Below, piece by piece: positions 6,125-6,806 of a stretch of 6,806 nucleotides of DNA. Positions within the stretch are counted from its first letter, which is position 1. The number at the start of each line of letters is the position of its first letter. The stretch covers positions 1 to 6,806 of the forward strand of contig CAMLFX010000125.1 in NCBI GenBank assembly GCA_946479435.1, read 5' to 3'. Origin of the DNA: an uncultured Sphingobacteriales bacterium. Its GTDB lineage: Bacteria; Bacteroidota; Bacteroidia; Chitinophagales; Chitinophagaceae. Below the pieces are notes generated by a model, which was given only the letters and a program-made list of their open reading frames with translations, did not search any database and was not told the origin of the DNA. The translations under genes were made by a program, and so were the position numbers.

Positions 6125-6298
6125 TGAACAATAATACATATAAAACTCTGTATATGTTGTTCAATTTTGCTAAGAAATGAAAAATATGATAAACATCATT
6201 TCAACCCTAAAAACAAAAACAGCAAAGGCTTCCAACCCCCAACTGCCGCACAGATTTTTTTTATTTTTTATTTTTTCAACAAAATTGAACAACGTATA
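6125..6298 (+). promoter_or_regulatory. Structured doxX leader with two mutually exclusive pairings
   Basis: Pairing A is local: 6125-6131 with 6157-6163 (7 bp) and 6137-6142 with 6151-6156 (6 bp), with a 5-base bulge (6132-6136) and an 8-base loop. Pairing B is distal: 6151-6169 with 6280-6298, 19 consecutive pairs in RNA including one G-U (U6155-G6294). The segment 6151-6163 is used in both, so they cannot coexist. The local hairpin would start at the predicted transcript 5' end. The distal arm follows a U-rich tract and lies 13 bases before the ATG of a small ORF. No known riboswitch class is recognised. The arms could alternatively be terminal inverted repeats of a 148-base mobile remnant. 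Confidence 0.45.
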
Positions 6299-6311
6299 AA
6301 ATTTAATAAAT

Positions 6312-6383
6312 ATGAAAACCTTAACCTTGTTACAATTGCCTTCAGCAGATAAGCCTATTTTAGCTCTACATATAAATTTTTGA
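6312..6383 (+). CDS. Possible 23-residue upstream ORF or leader peptide before doxX
   Basis: An ATG preceded by an A/T-rich leader opens a 23-codon frame (MKTLTLLQLPSADKPILALH, then INF) that ends 8 bases before the doxX ATG in a different frame. Six of 23 residues are leucine. The tight spacing would permit translational coupling, and the position just after the distal arm of the leader structure is suggestive. With no homology evidence and such short length, a chance ORF is at least as likely. Confidence 0.25.
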   Translation: MKTLTLLQLPSADKPILALHINF

Positions 6384-6391
6384 TTAGAAAA

Positions 6392-6799
6392 ATGGCACTC
6401 TTCACAAAACTCGGTAAATACAGCAGCATGGCCTTATTGTTAATGCGCCTGGGCATCGGCGTCATGATGGTACTTCATGGCTACCCTAAAATAATGGGTG
6501 GCCCCGATAAATGGGGTGCATTAGGTGCAAATATGTCGGTTTTTGGTATGAAGTCTTACCCTGAAATATGGGGCTTCCTGGGTGCGCTGTCCGAATCGCT
6601 GGGAGGTATACTGCTCGTGCTGGGCCTGTTCTTCCGCCCCGCCTGTTTCTTCTTATTATGCACTATGATTGTAGCCGCCGGTCATCACTTTGCAGCGGGC
6701 GAAAGCATTATGGATGCATCGCATGCTATAGAACTGGGCTTTGTATTCCTGGGGTTATTCATACTTGGGCCCGGTAAGTACTCTATTGATAAATCTTAA
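6392..6799 (+). CDS. DoxX family membrane protein
   Basis: 135 residues, the usual DoxX size, with four hydrophobic segments at about 13-30, 58-79, 82-99 and 112-126. Family-type residues are visible: LLxxRLGIGVMMVLHGYPK (15-33), the glycine-rich LSESLGGILLVLGL (66-79), RP at 82, H111 with E114 in the last helix, and a C-terminal GPGKYSID (126-133). I chose the ATG at 6392 over an in-frame TTG at 6380 because it gives the standard N-terminus and follows AGAAAA. DoxX proteins are inner-membrane proteins of mostly unsettled function. Some are linked to respiratory or redox complexes, such as the DoxD subunit of thiosulfate:quinone oxidoreductase and the mycobacterial membrane-associated oxidoreductase complex. 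No redox-active cysteine pair is evident here (only C85 and C90), so a specific reaction cannot be assigned. The gene is complete, with the stop at 6797-6799. Confidence 0.9.
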   Translation: MALFTKLGKYSSMALLLMRLGIGVMMVLHGYPKIMGGPDKWGALGANMSVFGMKSYPEIWGFLGALSESLGGILLVLGLFFRPACFFLLCTMIVAAGHHFAAGESIMDASHAIELGFVFLGLFILGPGKYSIDKS

Positions 6800-6806
6800 A
6801 GCGTTA

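Larger units (their letters stand above)
6003..6391. other. 389-base region without an established protein gene
   Basis: In order it holds the right inverted-repeat arm and terminator of the upstream gene, a good promoter near 6091-6121, a structured leader (6125-6298) and a possible 23-codon ORF (6312-6383) ahead of doxX. The stretch from about 6190 to 6253 is rich in A and C and poor in G. It is followed by a T-rich tract (6255-6276: eight T, A, six T, A, six T). A longer reading frame across 6167-6352 needs a TTG start, has a low-complexity composition and lacks recognisable protein features, so I do not count it as a gene. Confidence 0.7.

Noticed and set aside
6167..6352. 61-residue frame upstream of doxX
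   Set aside because: It needs a TTG start, is rich in Lys, Asn and Phe from AT-rich DNA, and overlaps the leader structure. Nothing supports translation.
1..6806. CRISPR array, tRNA or rRNA genes, insertion sequence, transposase or recombinase genes
   Set aside because: No regularly spaced short repeats, no cloverleaf or rRNA-like sequence, and no such coding region are seen on either strand.

Overview
The window looks like chromosomal DNA of a member of the Bacteroidota, probably near Chitinophagaceae or a related soil or freshwater group. Three of the four main proteins carry an N-terminal signal peptide and end in a type IX secretion system (T9SS) type A sorting domain with a YPNP motif, a system confined to this phylum. 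The putative promoters fit the Bacteroidota -33/-7 form (TTTG or TTG, about 20 bases, TAnnTTTG), and start codons have A-rich leaders rather than Shine-Dalgarno sequences. Genus-level placement is inference.

Layout: (1) 1-2484, minus strand: a complete 827-residue secreted multi-domain protein with three near-identical Ig-like repeats, two more divergent ones and a T9SS C-terminal domain. (2) 2485-2630: a divergent intergenic region. (3) 2631-4253 and 4440-6002, plus strand: two diverged paralogues (540 and 520 residues), each read here as a signal peptide, about seven blade-like repeats suggesting a beta-propeller, and a T9SS C-terminal domain. (4) 6003-6391: a 389-base region holding a terminator, a good promoter, a structured leader and a possible 23-codon upstream ORF. 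(5) 6392-6799: a DoxX-family membrane protein.

The least expected signal is in the untranslated regions of the two paralogues. Each gene is framed by an inverted repeat. One arm lies at the predicted transcript 5' end, about 20 bases before the ATG. The other lies just before the terminator hairpin. In gene 2 the arms are 17 bp and perfect; in gene 3 they are 11 bp plus a further 5 bp. The two genes have different arm sequences at aligned positions, but each arm still matches its own partner, including two paired compensatory substitutions. The terminators share an identical 20-base core and show a third compensatory pair (A-T versus G-C). This looks like a conserved pairing of mRNA 5' and 3' ends (a panhandle) closed on a terminator, kept through duplication of the whole transcription unit while the proteins diverged widely.

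A second structured region lies upstream of doxX: a segment at 6151-6163 can pair either with the transcript's first bases (local hairpin) or with a distal arm at 6280-6298 (19 continuous pairs including one G-U), as in an RNA switch or attenuator. The three secreted proteins probably act at the cell surface or outside the cell. Nothing in the sequence links DoxX to them functionally.
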